The position numbers were made by a program, and so were the translations under genes. Shown in pieces: positions 23,163-33,588 of a DNA stretch of 64,000 bases (positions are counted from its first letter, which is position 1; the number at the start of each line of letters is the position of its first letter). The DNA comes from Owenia fusiformis (Eukaryota; Annelida; Polychaeta; Sabellida; Oweniidae). Under the pieces are notes generated by a model. The model did not search any database. It saw nothing but the letters and a program-made list of their open reading frames with translations, and had not been told where the DNA came from. The DNA is taken from contig CAIIXF020000004.1 in NCBI GenBank assembly GCA_903813345.2, forward strand, positions 4,607,525 to 4,671,524. Direction: 5' to 3'.

Positions 23163-25125
23163 TCAATGTTTAGGAATGATGACTATTGGACAATGACTGT
23201 GATGTAACACATAATCTGAGACACTTCCAAGTATTGTTCTCCGCACCGCCCCTAGTCCTCTACTCCCCATTACCACCAGGCTAGCTTGATTTTCTTTTGC
23301 AAACTTTACTATTCCCTGACCAGGGACAGAGTCAAATATACACTCGACCTTGCCTTTCATCTGCAAAATAATAAAACCACTGTAAAACTGGTAATAAAAA
23401 ACAACACAGGGTTGTAGACAATTAGTTTAGATATACGTCATAGTGCTGAACTATATTACGTACTAACCAATTTAGAACCATGAAAATTAGAGTAATTCAT
23501 CTAAGATAAAATCAGTTTAGACCATTTTAATCAACAAATAATACAGTGCACTTGGGAATTAAATATTTTAAGGAGCCGTTTCTTCTTATAGCTAGTGATT
23601 TCTAAGATTTTTGAAGGTCAGGATTTGGAACCATATTAATATACATATATAACCTTATATTAAGAGATTGTAGGTTTTTACATGAAAGTGTTCACTTTAA
23701 ATGTTTGTTAAAATTATGTAAATACTTTATGAGTTTTCATCTTTCTCATTTCCATTCCCTCTAGGCATCAAATTGTAGGGAAAAATAAATGCTAACATAC
23801 ATTCTCCGAAAGCAGGGGTTCAAATATCATCCACTCCGTTCCTGAACACAGAGTAAATGATGTTTTGACCCCTGCTTTCGGAGAATGGGTAATGGAAAGA
23901 AACGTGGACTTGAATTTGTTATTTTACCTTAGTAGTCTTCAGTTTAGCGTTGTATTTGTTGACAAGCTCTTTTGCATTCTCTTTGGCTGTCTTGATAATG
24001 TTTTGAAATACTTCCACTGCAAGAAAGAGCCAACGATCCAAAGATACATCAAAATATGAAACTATAATCTAATAAAAACTGGATTTAAACTTAGATGATT
24101 TTTAATGAGTATAATTTTTGATGAGAATATGTTTTAGCAGAACATACATGTTTGGTGCCTAGCAGTAGCAATACATGTTGTGCGGGGACAGTATGTTACT
24201 ATTTTTACTTATATAAACTAAATATTCACTTACCATTCCTTTGTTGGTAGAACGTAGATGACGGGATGGTACAATCTTGCGAGAATAAAATTATTACGTT
24301 ATCTCCCTCTTTGTGGATATGGTCAACAAACCCTAAATAAGACATTATAAAAACGTGCATCGTAGTCAAATAAAAATATCCGACAATGTTACGTTAATTC
24401 TGGTTCATAATGCTTCCTTTTAGTCTAACGTTAGCGAGAAACGGAAGAATTCAGAACAATTCCAAGAACTTAAAAATGGGATCAATTTTTTGATAGAAGC
24501 CCGGACAGAATTGTTCAAGGTTCACATTTTCTTTAATAATATTTTGAATTTTCCGTGTCATCAAAAAACTATTACATATTTCAAAACTAGGGTAAATTTC
24601 TTACATACAAAAACAACTTTAAACTGAACATTTAAATTCACGAAATATGCTGCCGTTTTTGAACAAATGTGAGACACAATTTATTTGCACCACTTATACT
24701 ATGGACGCTCATGATATCAACAAATTAAAAGATTTTCCTTAAATATTATATTTTATGTTGGAATTTCACTGTAGTTTTGAAATATGAAATTGTTTTTTGG
24801 TAATACTGAAAATTAAAAAAAATAATGTCATTAAATAAAAAAGTGACCCTTGAATAATAACATAGGCTTGAAGTACATTTTGTATGTTGATTATGCAAAT
24901 ATCATTATGATATCATTATGACACTTTGCCCTCATTTGCTAGGAGAACTAACAAGATTACATATGTTGGGCTTTTGGACAGCCAACAAGAACATTCGGTT
25001 AATGACAGTGTACTATAATAGTGATCTGCTTTGAGTGAGTATATATTATACTCACAATCGAAAGCTGCCTCGGCGTGGTCACTCAAATCGACAGGAAGAA
25101 CAACCGTTCTCGTAGCTTCGGCCAT
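23163..25125 (-). CDS. Universal stress protein, gene 2, four exons
   Basis: The minus-strand exons are 25125-25056, 24332-24234, 24016-23928 and 23360-23163. They total 456 nt, giving 151 residues, with GT-AG introns. The start ATG (MAEATRTVVLPVDLS) is preferred to an upstream TTG in the same frame. Exon 1 has the beta1 strand with Asp. Exon 2 encodes FVDHIHKEGDNVIILF (helix 1 and beta2). Exon 3 encodes an amphipathic Lys/Glu-rich helix. Exon 4 has LVVMGSRGLGAVRRTILGS, a perfect G-2x-G-9x-G-S nucleotide-binding motif, and ends CPIVIIPKH. Exons 3 and 4 are exactly the same length as in gene 1 (89 and 198 nt). It is a paralogue from tandem duplication, and probably an ATP-binding cytosolic stress protein. 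Confidence 0.93.
23800..23890. repeat. Small foldback inside USP gene 2 intron 3
   Basis: Arms of about 30 bp, ATTCTCCGAAAGCAGGGGT and its complement, extend toward ATCAT/ATGAT around a loop of about 30 nt. It could be a minimal MITE or form a hairpin in the pre-mRNA. It ends 38 bp before exon 3 (23928). Confidence 0.75.
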
Positions 25126-26030
25126 ATTGTCACTCAAATATCCTGAGTTGGTTAGTTAGAATACAACGCTTCGACGTGGACCACTGTTTAGTACTACGCG
25201 CATGCAGTTCATATATGATGTATTGTACATGTACAAGTGCATGCGATGTTCAAAACACTGTCGATGTTTTCATTTGTGAACTGTCTCACAAATTAATCTT
25301 TGATCAAGTGCGACATAACCCATTTCGTAAATTACACTGTTATCACCTTGAAATGTTGAACACAATTAAAATGAGTAAAATTGACGTCAAATAAAATTTG
25401 CATTTGGAACACCCCCTACTATTTTCTAAAAGTAGTGCAACTACTATGTTCATTTTAATTTATCAAATAATCAGATATTACCCTAAAGGTTTGGATAAGA
25501 ATACGAACGGGCTTGAAGATTATTTATCTAACATTGATTTGAACAATAAAGGTACTAGTTAAAAGTGAAATATGTCTATTATACACTTTTGTACACCATT
25601 GCTAAGATATATGGAATATTTACTCTACTATACCTTGCATTAATATAAGTGTTCATGAGCAACCCATTTGGCTTATCAGTAATGACTATGTTACTTGTTT
25701 TTATGTGTCTGCTGCTTATGAATGGTTTATTGGATGACTGTTAGATGTTAATAAGGAACTTTCAGAAATATACTAAACAATACGATTAGACAAACAAAAT
25801 ATCTTATGCATTTCTAGGGGTCAGGTAGTAGAGTGTATAGGGCACTTTATAAAAATCAGTACTGTCTCATGTCTAAATATATGGTTAAAGTATTTTCGAG
25901 GAAAGGCATTTAACTGTGACGAACATGACATTATAAACAGTTCAAAAAACCAATTTCGTGTGCTGCCCATTCCACCATCCTTATTTACTAGGGGATGGCT
26001 TTTATTGAATGATATAAGTGTTAATACTCT
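25126..26030. other. 5' flank of USP gene 2
   Basis: No exon is recognisable. The promoter is expected next to 25125, but I can name no regulatory element with confidence. Confidence 0.35.
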
Positions 26031-26032
26031 TA

Positions 26033-26207
26033 AGCCTCGGTAACATTTGCTCTACGGCGGGCGTACGGCGGCCGTAGCTTCACAAAGTCGATATAGAAAA
26101 TCTACACTGCACTGCCTATCCCTGCATTTTATGCTGAATATTTTCCATTCGATTTTGGGAAGCTACGGCCGCCGTACGGTTGCCGTAGTTCAAATGTGAC
26201 CCAGGCA
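26033..26207. mobile_element. Harbinger-like MITE, 175 bp, TTA target duplication
   Basis: The ends GCCTCGGTAACATTTG and CAAATGTGACCCAGGC are inverted, with longer inner matches (CTACGGC, CGTACGGCGGCCGTAGCTTC). TTA flanks both sides (26030-26032 and 26208-26210), the 3-bp duplication typical of PIF/Harbinger. It is related at its ends to 35123-35612. Confidence 0.75.
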
Positions 26208-26497
26208 TTAGGAGTCAATAAAAATCTACGAAACAATTCCATTTCTCAGAATTTCGTAGTTAATTTAATTTAGTAAAATAATGGTAAATAATGGTAAATC
26301 TTTAACATTCCATAATTGTTAGCAACAGTGTATATCTAAAAAGCTTGTGTTGATTATTTTGAGACCATTGCTAACAAGTGAGTAGTGTATGTCGCATGAT
26401 GTATTTAGAATAAATATCTAGTTGATTAAGGCTTCCAGCTGGTGTACTGTACTTGAACTTTGAAGCTTTAAATCACAAATAAACTTAAGATACATAT

Positions 26498-26690
26498 AGT
26501 CCACGGTATGAAATTTCTAGGACGTCTAATTAAGGAGTTGGTGGCACCATATATGCATAATGATATTTGAGCTTATATTTAGATACCAACATGTGTCCCG
26601 CGTTTTATTTTTGTATAGCCGTTATAAATACGGCGGGCTTTTAGGCCGAATAATGCATGTCATTAGCAGGGGTCAAAAAACGTGTAAAAC
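26498..26690. repeat. Left member of a far-spaced inverted repeat
   Basis: It pairs with 32385-32575 in opposite orientation, sharing GTGGCACCATATATGCATAA, TAGTCCA(C/T)GGTATG and GGTCAAAAAACGTG blocks. About 5.7 kb lies between. The two could be the ends of one large element or two independent inverted copies. Confidence 0.65.
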
Positions 26691-28136
26691 GTGTTTCGTA
26701 TTTTTTCATAATTTAAAGTACAAACATTAAAAGAAAATCACATGAAGATATTTTTAATATATACATCAAGTTTCTTGGCTATAATTTTGCGATATGTGTT
26801 CCTTGAAATACCTTATATATAAAAAATCAAGGTTTCAACATTTTATGTCGTTTTGGAGATATTGGTGAAGCAATCAATATATTGGCACCTTTATTACCTG
26901 TGAATAACATATGGTTTTACTAAATTAGTTGTAATACATTTTGAGATATGGACAGCCGTATTCAGGGGTCAATTGCCAATAAAGGGAGACTCGTTGTTCT
27001 TCCTTGTCTAATACCGTCTGCGATTGAAAATTGTTGCATATGGTTGAACATGAATTGGTTGCTTATATAAGGACCATATCTTCAACATTTGAATACATGG
27101 ATCTTTGAGAAATGTCGGCAATAATGTAAAAATAAATCGATGTAATGCATCGCAGTGACAAATATAATTGTTGTTATATTATACTGTTTGTTACACATTA
27201 ATAAAAAATCAGAATTCTGAAGTAACAAAACATGAACGCACAAGTGGAAATGGAAAAGGCACAGCAACAAATGGAATGTGTTCAAGAGTATACTAATATA
27301 AGGGAATATCAAAGCATTAACATGCAAAATGCCAACGCATATTCGTTACATACACCGAACGCCGAATATGTACTGTCAATGGACTTTATGTTGGAAACTA
27401 TAACAATATGTCATACCACTCTTGGTGGTGACATAAGAAACACTAGCAATCCCAAAGTCAAACGTCTATCAACCCCTCCCGACCCACGAGCTAAGTATAA
27501 ACATCATTCCCAGACCATTACACCAAGTAGCACCTCATTATACTCGAGTCATTACAACACAAATTGAATAAAAATACAAATTGTGAGCCAATACACATAA
27601 CAATACTAATAGTATATTAGATATACAATATTTAGAATTTGGTCTTAATGCTTTGAGATAGATATTATAATTCGTTTAACGCTTAAAAGGGTCAGCATCC
27701 CACTGCAAACCTAAAGCCTTCAGTTTTAGCAATTTAATTGACAATGCCTAAAATAATCCCCACATCCTTCAGCATCTCGAGTACATACATTTAAACGGTC
27801 GCAAAATCCAGAAATTATTTTACAAAAAGGAACACTGTTCATTAAACAAAACAAAATACCTCAAATAAAAATCAGCGACTATAGCATTTGGATTCACTCG
27901 CATAAACCAATCTTCTCATGAAAGCTCTTATAGAGAACTAATAATTCGTTTATAAATCACAGGTAATATTGCCTAACATAATGCATTCGCAAAAAAGTAA
28001 CATCTCACATGAAAAATCAAAAACATACGAATACCTCACATATAAATCGTAACTGATATAACAACTTCTTCAGTATAGTATATTCCTCGCTTATTATGTG
28101 GTACTGTATAAAATGCACTCAAAAAACCTAATACTC
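26691..28136. other. Gene-free stretch with dispersed-repeat homology
   Basis: Part of 27560-27730 resembles 44060-44210 in the same orientation (AAATTG-GAGCCAATAC and AAGGGTCA-CATCC words). A 111-codon plus-strand frame at 27232-27567 is Gln/Asn/Ser/Thr-rich, with no domain, and overlaps a repeat (27395-27440) also seen at 14405 and 32590. I do not call it a gene. Confidence 0.4.
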
Positions 28137-28141
28137 CACAT

Positions 28142-28548
28142 CACGCGGTACTAACTTCGACCGTTAATTTGAATTTTTGACATTCCAAGTGCTTGAAAAT
28201 CAAGGATTGCGAGTCTCATACTGCACCGTTTTTCTTCAAACTTATACCATTAAACGCAAAACAAATTGCCTTTCTGTCGGTGCATTACTTGATTGTAAAG
28301 AGTCCCTCGTTCACGCAGCGTTTTGGTCCCCAGCTGTCGGAAGGCCTTCTTACAGCTGGGGACCAAAATGCCGCTGGAAGTAGGGTCTCTTATTAAGAGA
28401 ATAATGTACCATCAGAAAGGGATTTTTGTTATGCTTTGAATGGAACAAGTTTGAAGAAAAACGGTGCAGTATGAGACTCATAATCCTTGATTTTCAAACA
28501 TCCGGTAGGTCAAAAATTCAAATTAACGGTCGAAGTTAGGACCGCGTG
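28142..28548. mobile_element. Near-perfect foldback element with CACAT duplication
   Basis: Two arms of about 200 bp meet at the centre, where CCCCAGCTGTCGGAAGGCC faces its inverted copy. Outer ends are CACGCGGTACTAACTTCGAC and the inverse ending CCGCGTG. CACAT lies directly outside both ends (28137-28141 and 28549-28553), a 5-bp target duplication. It contains no gene; the overlapping frames are arm shadows. Confidence 0.85.
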
Positions 28549-28609
28549 CACATAAAAACTTGGATTAATCAAACGTTATAGGATGCGCCTCGCATAAAAA
28601 AAACAATAT

Positions 28610-30509
28610 CACACCCGCTGATCGTGAAAAGGGGACGGAGGGGGGGGGAGCAAGCAATTTCTGGTAGAAAAGTGAACAAATCTGCAAAAATTATTTTTTT
28701 CAAGAAAAGGTTTATGATTTAATTGCTAAACGAATAGGCGCACGGTATGGTAAAATATGTCGCGTATTCTACGAATTTTTTTTAGCCGATTCTCTTCTTA
28801 GGTATAAGATCTATTAAAAAAGGCGCAACGCCACCAAAGTGCAAAAGTCAATGTTTTTGCTTTAAATCAAGCATCAACGGTCTACACAACCTGCAATAAA
28901 TATTTGTAAGTGACATTATCATCATAAAATTAATGACCTTAATGACTTTACAAAATACGTTTCCAAACGTTGTATAAAAAATAATCGAAAATAATTAAAA
29001 TGGGACGGAGGGGGGGGAGGGGACGGAGGGGGGGGGAGCAAAATGTCTATACGACATGATGAGAGATGTTACTTCACTTTATATCCAAATTTTCCCATTT
29101 TCTCCTCAATTACAATGGGTTAGGAATTGATAACAAGTTGTATTCGTAGTTAGATTTATTTAGGATTATCAAAATCTTGGAGGAGAGCGTTTATCTTTTT
29201 ATGTGTATAATAGTTTTTATTTTTTGAAGACTTATCATAAAAATGTAGACATCGCATCATATTTCTATTGGGACATGCAAGTTTTCGAGTAAGCAGTTAC
29301 TAAAGTTGTTTCATTATTAACCTCGCTACCAGATATCTAGTATATGTTAATATTTTTGATTATGTTGGTCTTCAGCAGATGTAGAATTTAGACTAAATAA
29401 TCTGCCAGGAAGTTTCCCAATTAGTGTACCCAATCATACCATGGGCACATCGCCTATTACGCCAAATACTGTACTGTACTTTGCATATATTTTCTCACAT
29501 TAAGTGTAATATATGTATTTATTATGCAATATGCATCTCACATTTAGTGCAATATATGTATTTACTGTAACATTTGTCCTCGACCATATGTATTTTGCAA
29601 TTCACATTTAGTGCAATATATGTATTTATTGTAACATTTGTCCTCGACCATATGCATTTTGCAATTCACATTTAGTGCAATATATGTATTTATTGTAACA
29701 TTTGTCCTCGACCATATGCATTTTGCAATTCACATTTAGTGCAATATATGTATTTATTGTAACACTTGTCTTCGACCATATGCATTTTGCAATTCACATT
29801 TAGTGCAATATATGTATTTATTGTAATATTTGACCAAATGGGTGACACTCAGATATAAATGTATACTGTGTCTCATAAGTCGACACCGGCTGGTGATGTT
29901 ACCAAATGTTATCAGCAAGTAAAAACGTTAAGACAGGTAAACACTTATAGATAAACAGTCTCCTGGAATATTTTGCCAACCTTAATTTGACCCCTCTAAC
30001 TAAACCTAACAAGTACAACATGTTATCAATTCCTGACCCTTTGTAATTGTGGAGATAATGGGAAAATCTGGATATAAAGTATCAAGTAACATCTCATATC
30101 ATATCTTATAGACATATTGCCCCCCCCCCTCCGTCCCCTAATTTTTTATACAACGTATGGAAACATATTTCGTAAAGTCATCAAGGTCATTAATTCTATG
30201 ATGATAATGTCACTTACAAATATTTATTGCAGGTTGTGTAGACCGTTGATGCTTGATTTATAGCAAAAACATTGACTTTTGCACGTTGGTGGCGTTGCGC
30301 CTTTTTAATAGATCTTATACCTAAGAAGAGAATCGGCTAAAAAAAATTCGTAGAATACGCGACATATTTTACCATACCGTGCGCCTATTCGTTTAGCAAT
30401 TAAATCATAAACCTTTTCTAGAAAAACTTTTTTTTGCAGATTTGTTCATCTTTCTACCAGAAATTGCTTGCTCCCCCCCTCCGTCCCATTTTCACGATCA
30501 CCGGGTGTG
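28610..30509. mobile_element. 1.9-kb element with about 500-bp inverted arms, AATAT duplication
   Basis: The left arm (28610-29130) and right arm (about 30020-30509) are inverted copies at roughly 90% identity. Outer ends are CACACCCGCTGATCGTGAAAA and TTTTCACGATCACCGGGTGTG. AATAT flanks both ends (28605-28609 and 30510-30514). The arms contain G8 or C8 tracts with GGGACGGAGG at three of the junctions. The 0.9-kb spacer holds a 64-bp satellite. Nothing in it looks like a transposase, so it is probably non-autonomous. It could also form a very long hairpin if transcribed. Confidence 0.85.
29500..29835. repeat. 64-bp tandem repeat, 5 copies
   Basis: The anchor GTGCAATATATGTATTTA occurs at 29547, 29611, 29675, 29739 and 29803, a period of exactly 64. 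It lies in the spacer between the arms of the 28610-30509 element. Confidence 0.9.
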
Positions 30510-30639
30510 AATATAGCATCACAGAGTGCACTATTTGAAAGGAATACCTTTTATAAAATTTCAAAAATTATACAGAATATAGAATGAAGTTAAAAGAAAC
30601 TTGTACTCCCCTAAAATAAAGTGTATGGATAGTACTCAC

Positions 30640-30762
30640 AATTAGCAACGACCCAGGGACAATGACTACCACTCCACATAAAACAATAACAATGATATTG
30701 AACTTCTTCACTACTTCTTCAGCATAGAATTTACTCAGAAATGAGTAATACATGGTATTCAA
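30640..30762 (-). other. Possible exon with a membrane segment (unassigned)
   Basis: The minus-strand frame has KKFNIIVIVLCGVVVIV, a convincing single hydrophobic segment after a charged start. It is followed within four codons by a good donor (GTGAGT near 30647-30642). No downstream exon could be matched, and the area carries dispersed repeats. This could be a signal-anchor exon of an unidentified gene or an accident. Confidence 0.25.
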
Positions 30763-30879
30763 GTATAAATTAAATTACCTCCTTCATATGTGACATATAA
30801 TTTCACCCAGAAACTAGTTTTTCTAGCAATACCCGATATAAAAACAAAAGAGATATAGCCTGGGAGTAGCCATTTTGTC

Positions 30880-31060
30880 CCAAATTCTATCCAAAATGTC
30901 ATAAATATGTACGCACAAGTGCCAAATGCGAAAGACCAAAAATGACAAAACATAGCAGGAAAATGAAATGTCTAAGATCTCATTGCCAAATGGAAAGAAA
31001 ATCCAACTATCCCAAATCAATATACAACGTGAAAGGAAAATGTATCTTACAACACTCACA
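30880..31060. repeat. Dispersed repeat family copy
   Basis: Related segments lie at 43785-43960, 50405-50455 and 55865-56000, sharing AGTGCCAAA, GACCAAA/GACTAAA, CATAGCA/TTAGCAAGAAAA and ACAAACCCCATAT-like words. On the minus strand all read as hydrophobic, Phe-rich peptides, with stops in most copies. The nature of the family is unknown. Confidence 0.45.
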
Positions 31061-31119
31061 ACAATTCGTAAAAGTGCAATTCGCATGGCTTTTGGCGACA
31101 TAGAGTTTGTGCACAAATG

Positions 31120-32380
31120 AATAATGCCTGATTTGATAAAAAGTTACAAATTATAAAATGAAGTATGGGTTCCTAAAACTCGAATGGAAAGATCGGAAAC
31201 GAGAGATGGAGTTGGATTGCTGAAAAAATTGAGAGAACCGGTCTTACAAAAAATGATTCGATGTCGTCTTTAAATATCGGAGGCTCGTCTGAAAGATTGG
31301 ATGTGTTCAACACTATAAATTTCTCCCAATTCCAATCGGGACTTTGCACGCGATGGGTGAGTTGATATGATTGATAGGGTCACACCTTGGAACAACGATA
31401 CATATCGTGAACACAGATGATAAAATATAGATAGTCAATGAAATAAAATATAAATGAGTGCCTTTAATTTCGTATAATTCACAATCTCGCCCTGCTGAAT
31501 GAAATCGTCTCTAACGGTGTCACTCATCCATCACGAAGGTTGGTTTCTGGTTCTTATTAATGACAGTATGGCTCTCACTTATAAATTTACATTTAGAATA
31601 GAACGAACATTTGTCAAGTTATGATCGAAATAAAAACTAAATCTTGTCTTCGCAAGGGACAGTTCAAAAAACTAAATTACTATCTTGAATTTCACAAATC
31701 TTGCTCTTCTGCATCAAATCGTCCTGAATATAGTCACTCGTCAACCACGAACGTTGATTTCTGGTTTCTTAATCAATCATTCTAGCGTTCTCATTTATAA
31801 AAAAAACAATCCATAATTAAAACTGAAATATATTATAATGCATTCAATGTTTACTTTCTTACAACATTGCATGGTTATTTTATTGTGGGAGCACAGCATT
31901 GTGACACTATGATATATGCGACGCATTTGACTGCGCCTTCTTTATTCCTCGATGCAAATCATCTAGTTTAAAAATGTAAACATTCCAATACCAAAATTAG
32001 ATTAATTATTTAAATGATACATCCTTTATATTTTTATTTGATTACGTTTTGAATATCATTAACAATAATCCGTTGTTTGACCCTTGAAAACGCAAAAAAT
32101 ATTTCCGTGAATATATTGTTTCTATAAGTACAAAACTTTTATGTTACTAATTATCGATTTTCTGAATATTTCGCATAATTTGGTCACATCTGCTCTGTCT
32201 TATTTTTTTCTAAATAATAAAACGTTGAAAAGTACCCTAGTGCAATGCCCTAATTGAAAAATGACATTTACGTTAAAATAGTATTATATTTCTATGTAAT
32301 CCTAATCCTTTAAATTATATATAAGTTTCGATTTACAATTTGAGTCTCATAAAATGCACTAAAATGCGCATGAAAAGTTT
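31120..32380. other. No recognisable gene
   Basis: At 31500-31590 and 31690-31780 there is a weak direct repeat (CTGAATGAAATCGTC/CTGCATCAAATCGTC, CACTC-TC-A-CACGAA, GGTT-TTAAT words). No coding feature is visible. Confidence 0.35.
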
Positions 32381-32384
32381 CACG

Positions 32385-32575
32385 TTTTTTGACCTCTTGT
32401 GATGACAGACATAATGCGACCCGAAAGCCTTAATATTTTTTACCAAATGGCATTTTAAAAGCATAAGGACATATGCCCCTCCCTAAATATCGGTTCAAAT
32501 GTCATTATGCATATATGGTGCCACGGATTTGTAATATCTATGAGCCATACCATGGACTAATAGTTCAATAATATT
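32385..32575. repeat. Right member of the inverted pair with 26498-26690
   Basis: See 26498-26690. Immediately outside it, 32580-32640 carries the ACTATAACAATATGTTAC-type motif found at 14405 and 27395. Confidence 0.65.
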
Positions 32576-32879
32576 TCTATATCACCACCACAAGAAGTAA
32601 CATATTGTTATAGTTTTCCACTGTTTTTCAGACGTGTTTAGCGTTAGGCGTTTGTAAGAAGGTGCGTTTTTCGCGGTATATTTAAAAACTTTTGAAACGG
32701 ACTACTTTTGCCCAAATTAGACGCTGTCAAACTATCGAAAATAATGCGGCATAATTTGAGATAGGTAGATATGAACGAAAGATGACGTTCTCTCGTTCAA
32801 GAAAACAATTTATCCTACACTTAGTGTACTAAATGTATAATAACATGAAGAAATAAATCTGATATTTATTGGCAAAATG

Positions 32880-33125
32880 AATATCCGGAGGATATCGTAA
32901 CGATATACTCCGGGCGGACGATATCGTGACGATATACTCCGGAAAACCCAATATGCGGAGGATATTGTGACGATATACTCCGCTTGTTGATTTCCCGCCA
33001 AATTGACTCTATTTGGCATGGAATTAATTTTATAATGATATTATACATTGAAAATTGCTTAATCAGCAAAGTCAGAAAGGACGGACGGACAGACGGACGC
33101 ACGGACGGCTTTCCTAAATCCCCCT
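32880..33125. repeat. Short palindromic repeats and a GGAC microsatellite
   Basis: Around 32885-32990 the motif GATAT(C/T)GT(A/G)ACGATATACTCCG occurs three times, and each forms an imperfect palindrome with GGAGGATAT. At 33080-33110 there is a (GGAC)n run with substitutions, followed by a C-rich segment and CGTTCGTTCG. Confidence 0.7.
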
Positions 33126-33576
33126 CGAACTTCGTTCGTTCGATGGGATAAATATGGATGAGCTAGTAAAATACGATTATTTAAAATGGAATACTGCGAT
33201 CGCGAGTCATTCTTCATACAGCTTAATCGAAAATTATAAGTTTAAATAAAACTTGCTTAGGTAGCATTGACAACTCTCGTAGAAATCGATTTGCAAAATA
33301 ATTCGGAAATGGTTAAATGAACCTTGTAAAAAACGATTTATGGCCATACTATAAAAGGATATTAAATCATAATTTTGTTGATAATCGTTACATGTGGCGT
33401 CTGAACGCTAAACGTAAATAATGTAATACTTTTTGTTTAATGTAGCATCTATCATCTATCTTAAAGTAGCAGGACTAAATGATTTAGAATTTAATAAAAC
33501 TAGATGTTTTTGTATAAATCATTCGATCAAATGTCTTGCTCCTGTAGTCTTGTTTTGTTCGTCAACGTCGATTAAC

Positions 33577-33582
33577 TTTATT
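33577..33582 (-). terminator. AATAAA poly(A) signal just after USP gene 3
   Basis: The plus strand reads TTTATT. It lies six bases past the stop codon, unusually close, so a further signal downstream may be the one used. Confidence 0.35.
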
Positions 33583-33588
33583 TTCATT

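Noticed and set aside
27232-27567. 111-codon plus-strand ORF
   Set aside because: It overlaps a motif repeated at 14405 and 32590, so it is probably repeat-derived.
28177-28396. Overlapping ORFs of 67-68 codons
   Set aside because: They lie in the arms of a foldback element and mirror each other.
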